Below are positions 1 through 7,524 of a stretch of 64,000 bases of DNA, in pieces (within the stretch, counting starts at the first letter, position 1; every line of letters starts with the position of its first letter). The stretch is from Anaerolineales bacterium (GTDB taxonomy: Bacteria > Chloroflexota > Anaerolineae > 4572-78 > J111). The position numbers and the translations under genes are program-made. The notes beneath the pieces are model-generated. The model saw only the letters and a program-made list of their open reading frames with translations, did not search any database and was not told where the DNA came from. Location of the stretch: NCBI GenBank assembly GCA_015075405.1, contig JABTUK010000006.1, forward strand, positions 496,001-560,000, in the 5' to 3' direction.

Positions 1-3
1 GAA

Positions 4-1683
4 ATGGACGCCCTCTCGGATTATGATGACGGCTTTAGGGGTGATGATTTCTTTGGTGAAGAAGACCCCTTTGCCATTGACAGCGAGTTGGAATCGGCCA
101 AAGGGATGATGGGCGGACTGGTCGAGTCCATGCAACAACAAGCCCTGGTTGAACTGGCCAATGTTATTTTTGAAGATGATAATCGCGCCTTGACCGCCAC
201 CCTCTCCAGAGAGCAGATCAACCTGCTGATTGTGCAGGCGATTGATTTGCAGCGGCAAGGAAAATTAACCGAAGCGATTAATAATTATCGCCAGGTCACC
301 CAGGCCGGCGCCGGTCGCCCCGCGCTGTATTTTAACCTGGGAGTATTGTATAAGGATAAAGGCGATTTTACTGAAGCCGCCAAAATGTTCAAAATGTCGG
401 CTCAAGATCGCGCTTATCAGGTGAGCGGGCAGTTTGCGCTGGCCGAAACGTATCAGGCGGCCAATAACCTGGAATTAGCAGTGAAACACTATGTTGAAAC
501 GCTGAAGATTATTGATTTAAAGTTTGTTAGCCGTCAAAAGGCCGATAAGCTGGCCCAGGCTTACGAAGAACTGGAAGAAAAGCACCTGGCTCAATCTGAC
601 CCCAAAAAGGCGGGCGGTTTCATCACCGCCGTAAAGCGATTTTTTGCCAATTCGGCCTGGGAAGATAAAGTGGCCGAAGCTCGCGCCCGCATGGACACTG
701 TAACCGAGGATGGCTCGGTGATGAGCCTGGTGGAATTTTTGGAAACCCCGGAAACAGAAGTGGTGATAACCACGATGGCCCTGACCAGCGAATATCTTAA
801 GCGCAACTTCCTGATGACGGCCTCCGAGGAGTGTTTGCGGGCCATTCAAAAAGCGCCTTCGTATCTGCCGCTGCATGTGCGGCTGGCCGATATTTTGTTA
901 AAGCAGGAGCATACCGATGAGGCCGTCAATAAGTACCTGTACATTGCGCGGGTCTATCTGATGCGCCAGCAGCCTGACCAGGCGGTTAATATTTATCAAA
1001 AAATATTGCGCCTGGCCCCCATGGATGTGATGGTTCGGACCAAGCTGATTGAACTTTACATTAGCCATCACGATACCGAACAAGCCCTGGAACAGTATCT
1101 AATCCTGGCCGACTCCTACTACCAGCTTGCCCAGGTAGACCGCGCCCTGGAAAGGTACAATGAGGCCCTACGATTAGCAGAAACTTCTTCTAACCGTAAC
1201 ACCTGGAAAGCCGACATCCTGAGCCGCATGGGCGATATTTACGGCCAGCGCTTCGATTGGGCCAGGGCCACAACGGCCTTTGAGGATTTACTAAAACTTA
1301 ACCCTAATGATGAACGCACTCAGCGCCAGTTAATTGATCTATACTATAAGCAAAATAAAGTTAACCAAGCTACTAAAACTTTAGATGGTCTCCTGACAAT
1401 TTATCAAAAGTACAACCCTCTTAAAGCTGTGGAGTTGTTGAAGGAACTTACCTCAATTTACAACGATGATATGTCCTTACGCCAGCGCTTAGCTGTGGCC
1501 TACGCCCAAAATGGCCGGAACCGTGAAGCCATTAAAGAGTACGATACTTTGGGTGAAATGCAGTTAGAAAATGGTCTCCGCAGCCAGGCTATGCAAACCA
1601 TCCAGGCCATTATCAACCTGGGGCCGGATGATGCGGAAGGATATCGCCGCCTGCTGGCCCAAATCAGCGGCGGAACGGCGTAG
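4..1683 (+). CDS. TPR-repeat protein (possibly 5' incomplete)
   Basis: A 559-residue, mostly helical protein with an acidic N-terminus rich in Asp and Glu (first 30 residues) and successive tetratricopeptide repeats. Clear ones lie near residues 75-165, 285-400 and 410-550 (patterns such as ALYFNLGVLYKDKGDFTEAA and ILSRMGDIYGQRFDWARA). TPR arrays mediate protein contacts; no enzymatic motif is visible. The reading frame is open to the first base of the window, so the true start may lie upstream. It is followed after 138 bp by the c-di-AMP cyclase gene on the same strand, but nothing in the sequence defines a functional link. No signal peptide is seen if the start is at position 4. Confidence 0.8.
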   Translation: MDALSDYDDGFRGDDFFGEEDPFAIDSELESAKGMMGGLVESMQQQALVELANVIFEDDNRALTATLSREQINLLIVQAIDLQRQGKLTEAINNYRQVTQAGAGRPALYFNLGVLYKDKGDFTEAAKMFKMSAQDRAYQVSGQFALAETYQAANNLELAVKHYVETLKIIDLKFVSRQKADKLAQAYEELEEKHLAQSDPKKAGGFITAVKRFFANSAWEDKVAEARARMDTVTEDGSVMSLVEFLETPETEVVITTMALTSEYLKRNFLMTASEECLRAIQKAPSYLPLHVRLADILLKQEHTDEAVNKYLYIARVYLMRQQPDQAVNIYQKILRLAPMDVMVRTKLIELYISHHDTEQALEQYLILADSYYQLAQVDRALERYNEALRLAETSSNRNTWKADILSRMGDIYGQRFDWARATTAFEDLLKLNPNDERTQRQLIDLYYKQNKVNQATKTLDGLLTIYQKYNPLKAVELLKELTSIYNDDMSLRQRLAVAYAQNGRNREAIKEYDTLGEMQLENGLRSQAMQTIQAIINLGPDDAEGYRRLLAQISGGTA

Positions 1684-1821
1684 CTAAAAAATGGACAGCC
1701 GGACAGTCCTAAGCAAGTATCTTGATGGCAGTAATCTGAGAGACGGACCTTAAAACTCGTGCTTGTAGCCGGGAGGAGTACCAACTTGAGTTCATAGCTT
1801 GCCAATTTGGGCAAGGTTATA

Positions 1822-2727
1822 ATGTCTGATATTCTGCCAATTCTAGCCCGCCTGGATTTAATCAATATTATTGATATTCTGTTGGTGGCTTTAATCTTCT
1901 ACTGGGTCCTGACCGTGATCCAGGGGACGCAGGCTGTCCAACTGTTGCGCGGATTGTTGATTCTGGCGGTGCTGGTGGCAATTATGGCCAGTGTTTTTAG
2001 CCGGCTGCTGGCCTTTAGCTGGTTGATTAGCAAACTACTGCCGGCGCTTCTGGTCGCATTCCCCATAATTTTTCAACCCGAACTCCGGCGCGCCCTGGAT
2101 CGCCTGGGGCGCGCCCAGCTATTTGGCTCGTCGCACTTCGCTCAGACCCATACCGAGCGGGCCATTTATGCAGTCAGCGAAGCCGTTATCCCGATGTCTC
2201 AATTAAAACGGGGGGCCTTAATTGTTTTTGAACGCAGCACGGGCCTGGAAGCCTATATCGAAACAGGGGTAAGATTGCAAGCCCTCGTCAGTTCCGATTT
2301 GCTCACCACTATTTTTACTCCCACTACCCCTTTGCACGATGGCGCCGTCATCCTTCGCAACGACCGCCTGGTAGCGGCAGCCGTGGTTTTGCCGCTGATT
2401 GAGGAAGCAACGCTGACCAGGCAAGAATTGTTGGGCACCCGTCACCGGGCGGCGCTGGGGATCAGCCAGATTACCGATGCCATCGCCGTAGTTGTTTCCG
2501 AAGAAACCGGGACCATTTCTGTCGCTCACAATGGACACCTGATCCGGGGTTTGGATAAAAAGCGGCTGGAACAACTCTTGGTGGCGTTCTTTAAATCTCA
2601 ATTAAGCGCAGGCCCATCCCGCTGGCGGCGGCTGGGGCAGGCGGTCTTGAGGCGTTTAAGACCGGCCAAATCAGCCAAGCCGATCTCTCAAGCGCGTCCT
2701 CAATCTAAGAGCCTGTCTGAAAAGTAG
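1822..2727 (+). CDS. cdaA: Diadenylate cyclase CdaA (c-di-AMP synthase)
   Basis: Membrane-bound cyclase that joins two ATP into the second messenger c-di-AMP. Three N-terminal hydrophobic helices (about residues 10-80) precede the DAC domain. The two signature motifs are intact: LHDGAVIL (DGA) and GTRHRAALG (RHR). ATG 1822 is preferred over the TTG at 1807. A small hairpin, CTTGCC/GGCAAG (1798-1815), lies just before the start and might affect translation. At about 301 residues it is slightly longer than typical CdaA because of a basic C-terminal tail. The last residues and the TAG stop (2725-2727) lie in the left arm of a palindromic repeat. YbbR follows, the usual CdaA partner; glmM is not adjacent. 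Confidence 0.95.
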   Translation: MSDILPILARLDLINIIDILLVALIFYWVLTVIQGTQAVQLLRGLLILAVLVAIMASVFSRLLAFSWLISKLLPALLVAFPIIFQPELRRALDRLGRAQLFGSSHFAQTHTERAIYAVSEAVIPMSQLKRGALIVFERSTGLEAYIETGVRLQALVSSDLLTTIFTPTTPLHDGAVILRNDRLVAAAVVLPLIEEATLTRQELLGTRHRAALGISQITDAIAVVVSEETGTISVAHNGHLIRGLDKKRLEQLLVAFFKSQLSAGPSRWRRLGQAVLRRLRPAKSAKPISQARPQSKSLSEK

Positions 2728-2785
2728 CTTCGCATCCCTCTGCGGAGCGGGCGACATAGGGATGTCACCCTACCTTTTCAGACAG
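2713..2785. repeat. Palindromic cruciform repeat (CATAGGGATG family)
   Basis: The outer arms, CTGTCTGAAAAGTAG (2713-2727) and CTACCTTTTCAGACAG (2770-2785), pair almost perfectly. Inside are two smaller stems, one around CGCATCCCTCTGCG and one GACATAGGGATGTC. The element at 22753-22822 has the same three-stem layout with different outer arms. The left arm encodes the end of cdaA. Confidence 0.8.
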
Positions 2786-2811
2786 TTTCTAAACAGTAAT
2801 CGAGTTTTTGG

Positions 2812-4176
2812 GTGCAAAAATTTTTTAGAAATCTCGGCAACCTTATTTTATCATTGTTTCTGGCCACCCTGGTCTGGATCGCTGCGGTCAGAGAAGAAAA
2901 CCCGCCCCGGACAGCCGATTATCCCCAGGCGATTCCCGTCGAGGTTATTCCGCCGGCCGCCGGTTTGGTAACAACCGACAAGCTGCCCGAGACCGTCCGG
3001 CTGCGTTTATTAGCCCCTGAAAGCAGTTGGACCACGCTCTCCCTGTCCAAGTTCAAGGCTACATTAGACCTGTCGCGCCTGGCCGAGGGCTTTAATGATG
3101 TCCCGGTTAGGGTCAGTGTGTCTGATTCTCAAATAAAAATTGTTGAACAAATCCCCAAAGAGGTCAGCATCAACCTGCAAGCGGTACAGACCATTTCTCT
3201 CCCGGTTAATGTTATGGTGATGGATGAGCCGCCGATAGGCTTTATTAATCGAGCGCCTACTGCCAATCCCGCCAGCGTAACTATTACCGGCCCGGCTTCG
3301 CTGGTAAGCCAGGTGGACGAAGCGATCAGCGAGATTTTTATCGGCAATACCAAAGAGACTATCAGCCGCCTCAGCGAGGTGGTTGTCCGTAACCGTGACG
3401 ATCAACCCATCAGCAACCTAAAAATTGAGCCGGCCAAGGTTCAGGTTACTTTGCCGATTGAGCAGCGTTTTGGCTATAAAGATGTCTCCGTGAGTGCGGT
3501 GATCAGCGGGCAACCCGCGCCCGGTTATTGGGTTAGTAATATTTTGGTGAATCCGCCCCGCCTGACCATTGTCGGCAACCCGCAGGTGCTCAGTTCCATT
3601 TCGGGGTTTGTGGCGACTACCCCCATTAACGTCAACCAGGCGACTGCCGATATTGTCCAATCGGCCCCCTTAAATCTACCCAATGGGGTCACGGTGGTTT
3701 TGCCGAATAATGAAGGCGGCGGGGCCAGCGGGGTGCAAGTAACCGTCGAAATTGCGGCTATCGAAAGTGGTCAGACGGTGCAGCGGCCCATCACCCAACA
3801 AGGAATTGACCCGGATTATATCTGGACGGCCTCACCCGAACGGGCCGATGTAATCATATCCGGCCCCATTCCCCGTTTACAAACCCTGAAACCGGAAGAT
3901 GTGAAAGTGGTGGTTGATCTCTTTGGGCTTTCGCCCGGCGCGCATAAGGTGCGCCCGACCGTATTTTTGCCCGAAGACCTGAATTTGGAGACAATTTTGC
4001 CGGATACCATCGAGATTATCATCAATCCAAACCCCCGCTTAAATCCAACGCCGGTTAGCCCTGTGCCTACGCCTACCCCCACCCGAACCCCCTCTCCGAC
4101 CTCGACGGCAACGCCCAAACCAACGCCCACGGATAGAGCCAGACCCAAATTTACGCCTACCCCTGATGAAGGATAG
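2812..4176 (+). CDS. YbbR-domain protein, CdaA partner (CdaR-like)
   Basis: 454 residues starting at GTG 2812. One N-terminal transmembrane helix (about residues 8-25, NLILSLFLATLVWIAA) is followed by four YbbR-like beta domains (each about 80-90 residues, with the recurring pattern P..V.I.GP..L) and a Pro/Thr-rich tail (about residues 400-450). In Firmicutes the YbbR protein CdaR binds CdaA and modulates its activity at the membrane outer face. The adjacent cyclase supports the same role here. The low-complexity tail resembles a cell-wall-spanning linker. It is 8 bp upstream of der, so the genes are probably co-transcribed. Confidence 0.88.
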   Translation: MQKFFRNLGNLILSLFLATLVWIAAVREENPPRTADYPQAIPVEVIPPAAGLVTTDKLPETVRLRLLAPESSWTTLSLSKFKATLDLSRLAEGFNDVPVRVSVSDSQIKIVEQIPKEVSINLQAVQTISLPVNVMVMDEPPIGFINRAPTANPASVTITGPASLVSQVDEAISEIFIGNTKETISRLSEVVVRNRDDQPISNLKIEPAKVQVTLPIEQRFGYKDVSVSAVISGQPAPGYWVSNILVNPPRLTIVGNPQVLSSISGFVATTPINVNQATADIVQSAPLNLPNGVTVVLPNNEGGGASGVQVTVEIAAIESGQTVQRPITQQGIDPDYIWTASPERADVIISGPIPRLQTLKPEDVKVVVDLFGLSPGAHKVRPTVFLPEDLNLETILPDTIEIIINPNPRLNPTPVSPVPTPTPTRTPSPTSTATPKPTPTDRARPKFTPTPDEG

Positions 4177-4184
4177 TTTGTGAC

Positions 4185-5591
4185 ATGAGCCAACAAAAAC
4201 CTATTGTTGCTTTAGTTGGTCGCCCCAACGTCGGCAAGTCAACCTTGTTTAACCGGCTGGTTGGCCAACGGAAAGCCATTGTCGAAGATTTGGCCGGGAC
4301 CACCCGCGACCGCTTGTACGGCGACGCCGATTGGGCCGGACGTGATTTTATTGTGGTGGATACCGGCGGCCTGGATTTTGATGCCGCCCCGCCGCCCCCC
4401 GCTGGCCCCTCCCGTTCACGGGGGGAGGGGGGGGTAACCGGCTTTCAAGCCGGTGTTGCCAGCCGCCTCTTTTTGCGCGAGATCCGCGAGCAGGCCGAGA
4501 TTGCCATTGCCGAGGCCGAGGTGATTGTTTTGCTGGTAGACGGCGAAGCCGGCCTGACCAGCGCCGATCAGGATGTGGCCGCGCTGCTGCGCCGCACCGA
4601 CAAGCCGGTGATTCTGGCCGTTAACAAAGCCGACAATCAAAAGCGGCGCAGTGAAGCGGTTGAGTTTTACGCCCTCGGCCTGGGCGATCCGATCCCGGTT
4701 TCGGCCCTGCACGGCACCGGCACCGGCGATTTGCTGGATGCGATTGTGGCCGGTCTGCCCCCGGCTGAGGTTGAGGCTGAGGCTGAGGACGAAACGATCA
4801 AAATTGCTATTCTGGGTCGGCCCAATGTGGGCAAGTCATCACTGCTGAACAAGCTGCTGGGCGAAGAGCGGGTGATTGTGTCGGATGTGCCGGGGACCAC
4901 CCGCGACGCTATTGATATGCCCATCCAATACGAGGGGCTGGATGTGGTCTTGATTGACACCGCCGGGATTCGCCGGCGCGGCAAAATTGAGGGCGGGGTG
5001 GAAAAATACAGCTTTCTGCGCTCACTCAAGGCGGTCAGCCGGGCCGATGTTTGCCTGCTGCTGATTGACGCGGTGGATATGGTCACGGCCCAGGATGCTC
5101 ACATTGCCGGTTACATTCTGGAAGAAGCCAAGAGCGTGGTGGTGATTATCAACAAGTGGGACCTGGTGGAGAAGGATACCAACACCATGAACGAGTACAC
5201 CGCCCGTGTCCGCAACGAATTGAAATTTTTGGATTATGTGCCGGTGCTGTTTATTTCGGCCAAAAGCGGCCAGCGGGTGGACAAAGTGCTGCCGCTGGCC
5301 CTGCAAGTGCAAGAAGAACGGCTGCGGCGCATCTCCACCGGCGAAGTCAACCGGCTGCTGCGCGAGGCCGTGGCCAAAAATCCGCCCAAAGGCGCCCAGC
5401 GCCATCGCCTCAAATTTTACTACGCTACCCAGGCCGGGGTTGACCCGCCGACCTTTGTCTTTTTTGTCAACGACCGCACCCTGGTCCATTTCTCCTACGA
5501 GCGTTACCTGGAAAATACCATCCGCGAGCAGTACGGCTTTTTGGGTACCCCCCTGCGCCTCGTGTTTCGGAGTCGGGGGGAGAAGGGGTAG
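4185..5591 (+). CDS. der: Ribosome-assembly GTPase Der (EngA) with an insertion in the first G domain
   Basis: Double-GTPase needed for 50S subunit maturation. G domain 1 shows GRPNVGKST (residues 12-20), DTGG (59-62) and NKAD. G domain 2 shows GRPNVGKSS, DTAGIRRRG and NKWD. A KH-like domain ends the protein. The 468-residue length exceeds the usual ~440. The excess lies right after the first DTGG (about residues 67-97), where Der normally has about 10 residues before REIREQAEIAI. The inserted DNA (4393-4454) is a palindromic G/C repeat plus a second hairpin, read in frame. An acidic linker (EVEAEAEDE) from a GCTGAG hexamer run joins the G domains. All nucleotide-binding motifs are intact, so the protein is probably functional. 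Confidence 0.96.
   Translation: MSQQKPIVALVGRPNVGKSTLFNRLVGQRKAIVEDLAGTTRDRLYGDADWAGRDFIVVDTGGLDFDAAPPPPAGPSRSRGEGGVTGFQAGVASRLFLREIREQAEIAIAEAEVIVLLVDGEAGLTSADQDVAALLRRTDKPVILAVNKADNQKRRSEAVEFYALGLGDPIPVSALHGTGTGDLLDAIVAGLPPAEVEAEAEDETIKIAILGRPNVGKSSLLNKLLGEERVIVSDVPGTTRDAIDMPIQYEGLDVVLIDTAGIRRRGKIEGGVEKYSFLRSLKAVSRADVCLLLIDAVDMVTAQDAHIAGYILEEAKSVVVIINKWDLVEKDTNTMNEYTARVRNELKFLDYVPVLFISAKSGQRVDKVLPLALQVQEERLRRISTGEVNRLLREAVAKNPPKGAQRHRLKFYYATQAGVDPPTFVFFVNDRTLVHFSYERYLENTIREQYGFLGTPLRLVFRSRGEKG
4393..4454. repeat. Palindromic repeats inserted in frame within der
   Basis: CCCCTCCC (4406-4413) faces GGGGGGAGGGG (4420-4430). Immediately after is ACCGGC-TTTCAA-GCCGGT (4437-4454). The first part resembles the CCCTC/GGGGTGAGGG palindromes at 25308-25372 and 29684-29750. 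It encodes the Pro/Gly-rich insertion of Der. Confidence 0.7.
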
Positions 5592-5945
5592 GCTTTGGGT
5601 GGACCTTGCTGCTTGAAATCTCGGTCCGAATTGGACCAGGGGGCATTGTCAGCAGGGTGAAATTTGGGTATACTGGAAACAGGTGGACAGAATCAAAAGG
5701 AACCCTGGTACTTACGGGATTGCGGGTCATCTATCGTCAGAATGAAACTGCTGATCGGGGGCGTCCTCTGAAAAAGATTTTTATAATGGCCGTCAATAAT
5801 GCCAGGCCAGGATATTTTGATAGCAGAAATGATTTTAACACACATGATGCCGAAAGATACTGTGAAGATTTAAGTTTTCAAGTTGGACATCGCCCCGAAT
5901 ATGGATAGAATTGCTTAAATAGCTTCAAAGGGTTAAGATAAAAAA
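5592..5945. other. Intergenic stretch with no convincing gene
   Basis: An open frame from TTG 5606 to 5908 (100 codons) exists. It has no good ribosome-binding site and a composition unlike the neighbours, and I do not recognise the product. A TATACT-like box lies near 5667-5672. I treat the stretch as non-coding or gene remnant. Confidence 0.4.
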
Positions 5946-5979
5946 CCTACGAAGTGGGCGAGACTTCGCAGGTCTTTTT
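5946..5979. terminator. Bidirectional intrinsic terminator
   Basis: The stem CCTACGAAG (5946-5954) / CTTCGCAGG (5964-5972) has one mismatch. It is followed by a T-tract (5974-5978) and preceded by an A-tract (5941-5945). It sits between the end of the rightward der operon and the end of the leftward small gene. Confidence 0.75.
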
Positions 5980-6013
5980 GGTGTTGATAAGCTTGGTTGC
6001 TCAGGGATGGAAT

Positions 6014-6241
6014 TTAGCCTTGTTTGGGTGGATTCTTTTTGCCTTTGGCGTTGGGCTTCATTCCGGTGTGGGCAATCAGGCTGTCAACATCGGCGCGGAT
6101 GTTGTAAAGCGCAAGGTTGATAGTATCTATAGCCTGCTGTATCTTCACCAAATTCTGCAAGCTATGGCCGGTTGCCATTTCTATGGGTATTTTTTCAAGT
6201 TCCCATTGCTTGAGTAATTCTTGGGGATGTAGTGTGCCCAT
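6014..6241 (-). CDS. Small helical protein of unknown function, divergent from an HTH gene
   Basis: 75 residues from ATG 6241, preceded by a strong AGGAGG ribosome-binding site about 5 bases upstream. The longer frame reaching to 6316 lacks this. The product is amphipathic and helical (IQQAIDTINLALYNIRADVDSLIAH) with a basic tail (PNAKGKKNPPKQG). I do not recognise the family. It is divergently transcribed from a small XRE-type regulator, with a 9-bp-arm palindrome between them. This suggests it is the regulator's target, or that the two form a small paired module; that link is inference. Confidence 0.6.
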   Translation of the reverse strand: MGTLHPQELLKQWELEKIPIEMATGHSLQNLVKIQQAIDTINLALYNIRADVDSLIAHTGMKPNAKGKKNPPKQG

Positions 6242-6267
6242 TAGATTCCTCCTTTCTTTGAAGATAT

Positions 6268-6291
6268 AAATGTCCCGTATTTGGGACATTT
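6268..6291. promoter_or_regulatory. Probable operator palindrome between the divergent small genes
   Basis: AAATGTCCC-N6-GGGACATTT is a perfect inverted repeat with 9-bp arms. A further GTCCC half-site lies near 6317. The position between two divergent starts fits a binding site for the adjacent HTH protein. Confidence 0.6.
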
Positions 6292-6345
6292 TATCATAAT
6301 GTACTGATAATGTCAAGTCCCATGTCTAAAAAAGGAAAAGCGTGA

Positions 6346-6561
6346 GTGCAGAGATTTGGAGAAAAATTGCGTAAGCTACGCAAGCAACGAGGAATGACCT
6401 TGACCGAGTTAGCTGAGGTAATTGGGCATACGACCCATAGCCATATCAGTGAACTCGAAACGGGTAAACGACTTCCTTCCTTAGAACTGGCTATCAAAAT
6501 TTCAGAATTATTTGAGGTGACGGTTGACCAGTTGGTAAAAGATGACGTTGATCTAGATTAA
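6346..6561 (+). CDS. XRE-family HTH transcriptional regulator
   Basis: 71 residues from GTG 6346, essentially a single Cro/C1-type helix-turn-helix domain: LRKLRKQRGMTLTELAEVIG, then the recognition-helix region HISELETGKRLPSLELAIKI. Such single-domain regulators usually bind short palindromes near their own promoter. One lies 55 bp upstream, at 6268-6291. There is no toxin domain in the neighbouring small gene that I can recognise, so a toxin-antitoxin role is open. A terminator follows directly. Confidence 0.88.
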   Translation: MQRFGEKLRKLRKQRGMTLTELAEVIGHTTHSHISELETGKRLPSLELAIKISELFEVTVDQLVKDDVDLD

Positions 6562-6567
6562 ATCGGG

Positions 6568-6598
6568 GGGCAGGGATAAGAAATCGCTGCCCTTTTTT
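6568..6598 (+). terminator. Intrinsic terminator after the HTH gene
   Basis: GGGCAG (6568-6573) pairs with CTGCCC (6587-6592). Six T follow at 6593-6598. Confidence 0.8.
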
Positions 6599-6612
6599 GT
6601 TGGGCCGACATC

Positions 6613-6621
6613 TGCTACAAT
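6613..6621 (+). promoter_or_regulatory. Extended -10 promoter for the DUF433/DUF5615 pair
   Basis: TGCTACAAT (TG-N-TACAAT) lies 42 bp upstream of the DUF433 start. No good -35 box is seen. Confidence 0.4.
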
Positions 6622-6662
6622 ATGACTATTCAGTGGTCAAGTTCAAGATAAAGGGTTGTGAA

Positions 6663-6929
6663 ATGGAGAAAAATACAAAAATCCAGCTTTTAGGGCAATA
6701 TATCGTCACCGACCCGAAAATTTGTCACGGCAAACCTACTTTTCGAGGCACACGAATTATGGTTTTTCAGGTACTCGAAATGGTTGCGACCGGAATGGCT
6801 TGGGAGACTATTATTGAGCAATGCCATAACAGTATCACCAAAGAAGCCATCTCCGAAGCAGTATTTTTGGCCAGCAAAGTATTTGCTGAACATGCCCATG
6901 AATATACGCTGGAACCAATCGCTACATGA
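6663..6929 (+). CDS. DUF433 family antitoxin-like protein
   Basis: 88 residues from ATG 6663; an in-frame extension upstream to 6597 overlaps the promoter region and is unlikely. The DUF433 signature ICHGKPTFRGTRI and the following VLEMVATGM are clear. The family is a small winged-helix-like fold, very often the antitoxin half of a pair with a DUF5615 PIN-like protein. Here the stop overlaps the next start (ATGA at 6926-6929), the usual translational coupling for such pairs. The cassette is followed by an attC-like site, suggesting it arrived as an integron gene cassette. Confidence 0.88.
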   Translation: MEKNTKIQLLGQYIVTDPKICHGKPTFRGTRIMVFQVLEMVATGMAWETIIEQCHNSITKEAISEAVFLASKVFAEHAHEYTLEPIAT

Positions 6930-7318
6930 ACATTTTGGATGAGAACATCCTCAAAGACCAGCGCGACTTGTTGCTAAAATGGGGGGTGAAGATACGTCAA
7001 ATCGGCTACGAGGTGAGCCGCAAAGGGATACAAGACGAGGATATTATTCCCTGGTTGCTTCAACTCCGCCATCCCACCTTTTTTACCCTGGACTCTGATT
7101 TTTATGAGCGGAGTCTGTGTCATCGGGACTATTGTTTAGTGTGTCTGGATGTCCGGCAAGATGAAGCAGCCACTTTTGTACGTCGTTTGTTGCGCCACAG
7201 AGAATTTAACACTCAGGCAAAGCGTATGGGCAAGGTTATTCGTGTTTCAACGGTAGGGCTGTCAGTATGGGAAGTTCGTGGAGAAAAAGAAGGTAATTTT
7301 GCTTGGCAAAGGGGGTAG
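6926..7318 (+). CDS. DUF5615 PIN-like toxin-type protein
   Basis: 130 residues. The fold resembles PIN-domain RNases: LDEN at residues 4-7, an acidic patch QDED (36-39), TLDSDF (54-59) and HRDYCLVCLDV. Acidic residues at positions 5, 37-39 and 56-58 could hold the metal. DUF5615 proteins pair with DUF433 proteins and are thought to be RNase toxins; activity was not tested here. The start overlaps the DUF433 stop. The attC-like site begins 23 bp after the stop, the spacing expected of an integron cassette. Confidence 0.85.
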   Translation: MNILDENILKDQRDLLLKWGVKIRQIGYEVSRKGIQDEDIIPWLLQLRHPTFFTLDSDFYERSLCHRDYCLVCLDVRQDEAATFVRRLLRHREFNTQAKRMGKVIRVSTVGLSVWEVRGEKEGNFAWQRG

Positions 7319-7340
7319 GTTATCCAATCAAAGGGGGGCC

Positions 7341-7461
7341 GCCTAACCAGCGCGTCAAGCTGACGCCACGAGCTCGCTTTTTATTCTGGGAGTCCTTTGC
7401 ACTTTGAGGCTGTCCTATAGTTTAGGCATCGTGGGCGCAGCTTACGCGCGGGGCGTTATGC
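7341..7461. other. Integron attC-like recombination site
   Basis: The ends GCCTAAC (7341-7347, R''-like) and GTTATGC (7455-7461, R'-like) are imperfect complements. Inside them GCGCGTCAAGCTG (7350-7362) faces the complement of CAGCTTACGCGC (7438-7449). They pair except for one unpaired base, as in the extrahelical bases of attC hairpins. The ~121-bp length is in the range of long attC sites. No integron integrase lies in the window, so this would be an isolated cassette site. Confidence 0.6.
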
Positions 7462-7524
7462 GGCTAGATGTCATAGTATAGACATTCAGAAAAACTTTTG
7501 GAACAGGAAAAGCCCAATTGAAAT

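Noticed and set aside
1684..1821. c-di-AMP riboswitch before cdaA
   Set aside because: Only 138 bp with a small start-proximal hairpin; the conserved ydaO-type core is not visible.
5606..5908. 100-codon open frame after der
   Set aside because: TTG start without a ribosome-binding site, no recognisable domain, and odd composition; probably non-coding.
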